The position numbers and the translations under genes were made by a program. Positions 27,537-28,600 of a DNA stretch of 28,600 bases are shown here, piece by piece. Each line of letters opens with the position of its first letter. Within the stretch, counting starts at the first letter, position 1. The notes under the pieces were generated by a model. The model was not told where the DNA came from. It did no database searches and saw only the letters and a list, made by a program, of their open reading frames with translations. This stretch comes from Lewinellaceae bacterium. GTDB taxonomy: Bacteria; Bacteroidota; Bacteroidia; Chitinophagales; Saprospiraceae. The stretch lies in NCBI GenBank assembly GCA_016710765.1, contig JADJUJ010000005.1, forward strand, positions 1 to 28,600, given 5' to 3'.

Positions 27537-28583
27537 CTACTGGAACAAGATTCTATGCTCCCATAGCTTGTCAGCTTCGATCCTGGAGGCTAATATGCTG
27601 TTTCTGAGTAGGTAGTCATAGACCATTAAAGCGGTCTTCCGACGTTTCATTTCCCAATCCTGTAATTTGGGCCGTGGGCTACCAGGCTTGTTTTTATAGT
27701 TGGCCTTCCGTAACCTCAATTGAATGCCCGTTGATTCGCATAAAGCGGCGGTACTTTGGGCAACTCCAGTTCCCTTACTTTGTTAAACACTGCTTGATTG
27801 CCTACAAAACAGATCGCAAGCTATGGGGCTTTCAATTTGCTCGGGCGGGTGTTTAAAGATGAAATGGGGACTCAAATTGTATTTTTTATAGAGAGATCGG
27901 GACTTCCAAACACCTTAAACATGACCCCTGATCTGAACATATAATTGGGCGCCACACTTTCAATTTTCACAAGAGTGTGTTTAGGAAGGCGCACCGAATA
28001 AATTCCTTCCCGATCGGTTACAGTGGAGTCACCCCTTGTCTTGACCTAAAACACCAGCGGCCGGGAATACCCTCTCCCGCCGGATTTTTAACCTTCTCCT
28101 CGCAGCTGAGTTTATTGAAATTTCTCGGACACTGCTAACGTGGCTCTTCGATTGCGCGGCCTGCCCTTCCGTGCTGTTACGGGCAATCGGTTCCTGCTCG
28201 CCTTTCCCGATGATTTCTACCTCTGCGGCAGAAAGCCCTTTTCGGAAAGCATTTTTTTGACCGTTGCTGTCTTCGCGTTCCGACAAAACAGGTTGGCGGC
28301 GGGTTTCCAATAGAATCCTTACCTGCAGTTGATTTCCGAATACTGCGGGTTTTCGGTTCGCTGCGCAAAACCAATACCAAGGAATCCAGGGTAGCATTTG
28401 CTGCAGGGCTCAATTCCGATTTTCCAAATTCAAAATCAATTTCTTGCAGCATGGTCGGTAGAGGAGTGGGTTGTTCTGATTGACGCCCAGTTCGGGCACA
28501 GCACACAACGCCCCAAAACTGATAATAAGGAAGTATTTCTTGCGTAAAACCGAGTTCAGATATGGCAACGTTGCGCACGACAT
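27537..28583 (-). CDS. OmpA-domain envelope protein with a C-terminal regulatory-like domain (frameshifted)
   Basis: Near 28583 the text KKYFLIISFGALCAVPELG looks like a signal peptide, though the gene could start beyond the window. The OmpA peptidoglycan-binding domain follows at once: LQEIDFEFGKSELSPAANAT, LDSLVLVLR, a damaged middle, NAFRKGLSAAEVEIIGKGEQ and EPIARN-TEGQAA. After it comes a beta-rich stretch, VTDREGIYSVRLPKHTLVKI with ESVAPNYMFRSGVMFKVFGS, similar in style to carboxypeptidase-type regulatory domains. Then VFNKVRELELPKVPPLYANQ and a helical end, ALMVYDYLLRNSILASRIEA, stop at 27537. It anchors to the cell wall by family precedent. The regulatory-like half and the last part are inferred to belong to the same gene because no other start is visible. 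Confidence 0.65.
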
Positions 28584-28600
28584 CCTATTTGCTGCATCAA

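Noticed and set aside
27674..27856. Plus-strand small frame near the end of the vWA gene
   Set aside because: It lies antisense to the C-terminal part of the OmpA-domain gene and shows no domain or start signal.

Overview
The window looks like a chromosome segment from the Bacteroidota, most likely a Saprospiraceae-type environmental bacterium. The basis is type IX secretion (T9SS) C-terminal sorting domains ending in the FPNP motif, TAnnTTTG-type -7 promoter boxes, a DUF2975/YozG-type regulator pair, a LemA/DUF2207 pair, a YfbK-type vWA lipoprotein and a WD40 protein built from near-identical repeats. This is judged from gene content only. GC is near 50% apart from an AT-rich island at about 830-1700.

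Almost every gene, including clear housekeeping genes (mqo, scpA, purine nucleoside phosphorylase, an ALDH7-type dehydrogenase), is split by single-base indels. The simplest reading is uncorrected long-read assembly error. I therefore give whole-gene spans, rebuilt by following family-like protein text across frames, and note the breaks.

Layout. 1-1595: the 3' end of a WD40 gene, then an AT-rich lipoprotein gene. 1622-3018: a complete IS3-family element (orfA/orfB, 25-bp terminal inverted repeats) ending 27 bp before mqo. 3046-4525: malate:quinone oxidoreductase. 4551-5080: four tandem ~134-bp units, each with two GC-rich hairpins. 5159-6464: a T9SS-secreted two-domain protein. 6533-7604: a methyltransferase with an NPPW motif. 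7938-12171: a very large secreted lipase-like protein with five exactly 213-bp Ig-like repeats and a T9SS tail. 12436-13489: an NAPE-PLD-like metallo-hydrolase. 13567-16929 (minus): a DUF1080 (3-keto-glycoside hydrolase) protein translationally coupled to a lipoprotein with propeller, HEAT and cytochrome c parts. 16983-17828 (minus): scpA with a textbook Bacteroidota promoter. 17974-24915 (plus): an unknown protein, purine nucleoside phosphorylase, ALDH7-type dehydrogenase, a secreted mono-heme cytochrome, and LemA with DUF2207. 24949-25740 (minus): DUF2975 membrane protein and YozG-type regulator. 25966-27520 (plus): YfbK-type vWA lipoprotein. 27537-28583 (minus): an OmpA-domain protein.

The content is mostly cell-envelope, redox and secretion functions. 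I found no CRISPR array, tRNA, rRNA, phage or defence locus. The most notable non-standard features are the double-hairpin tandem array, the IS element abutting mqo, and the lipase/Ig-repeat fusion.
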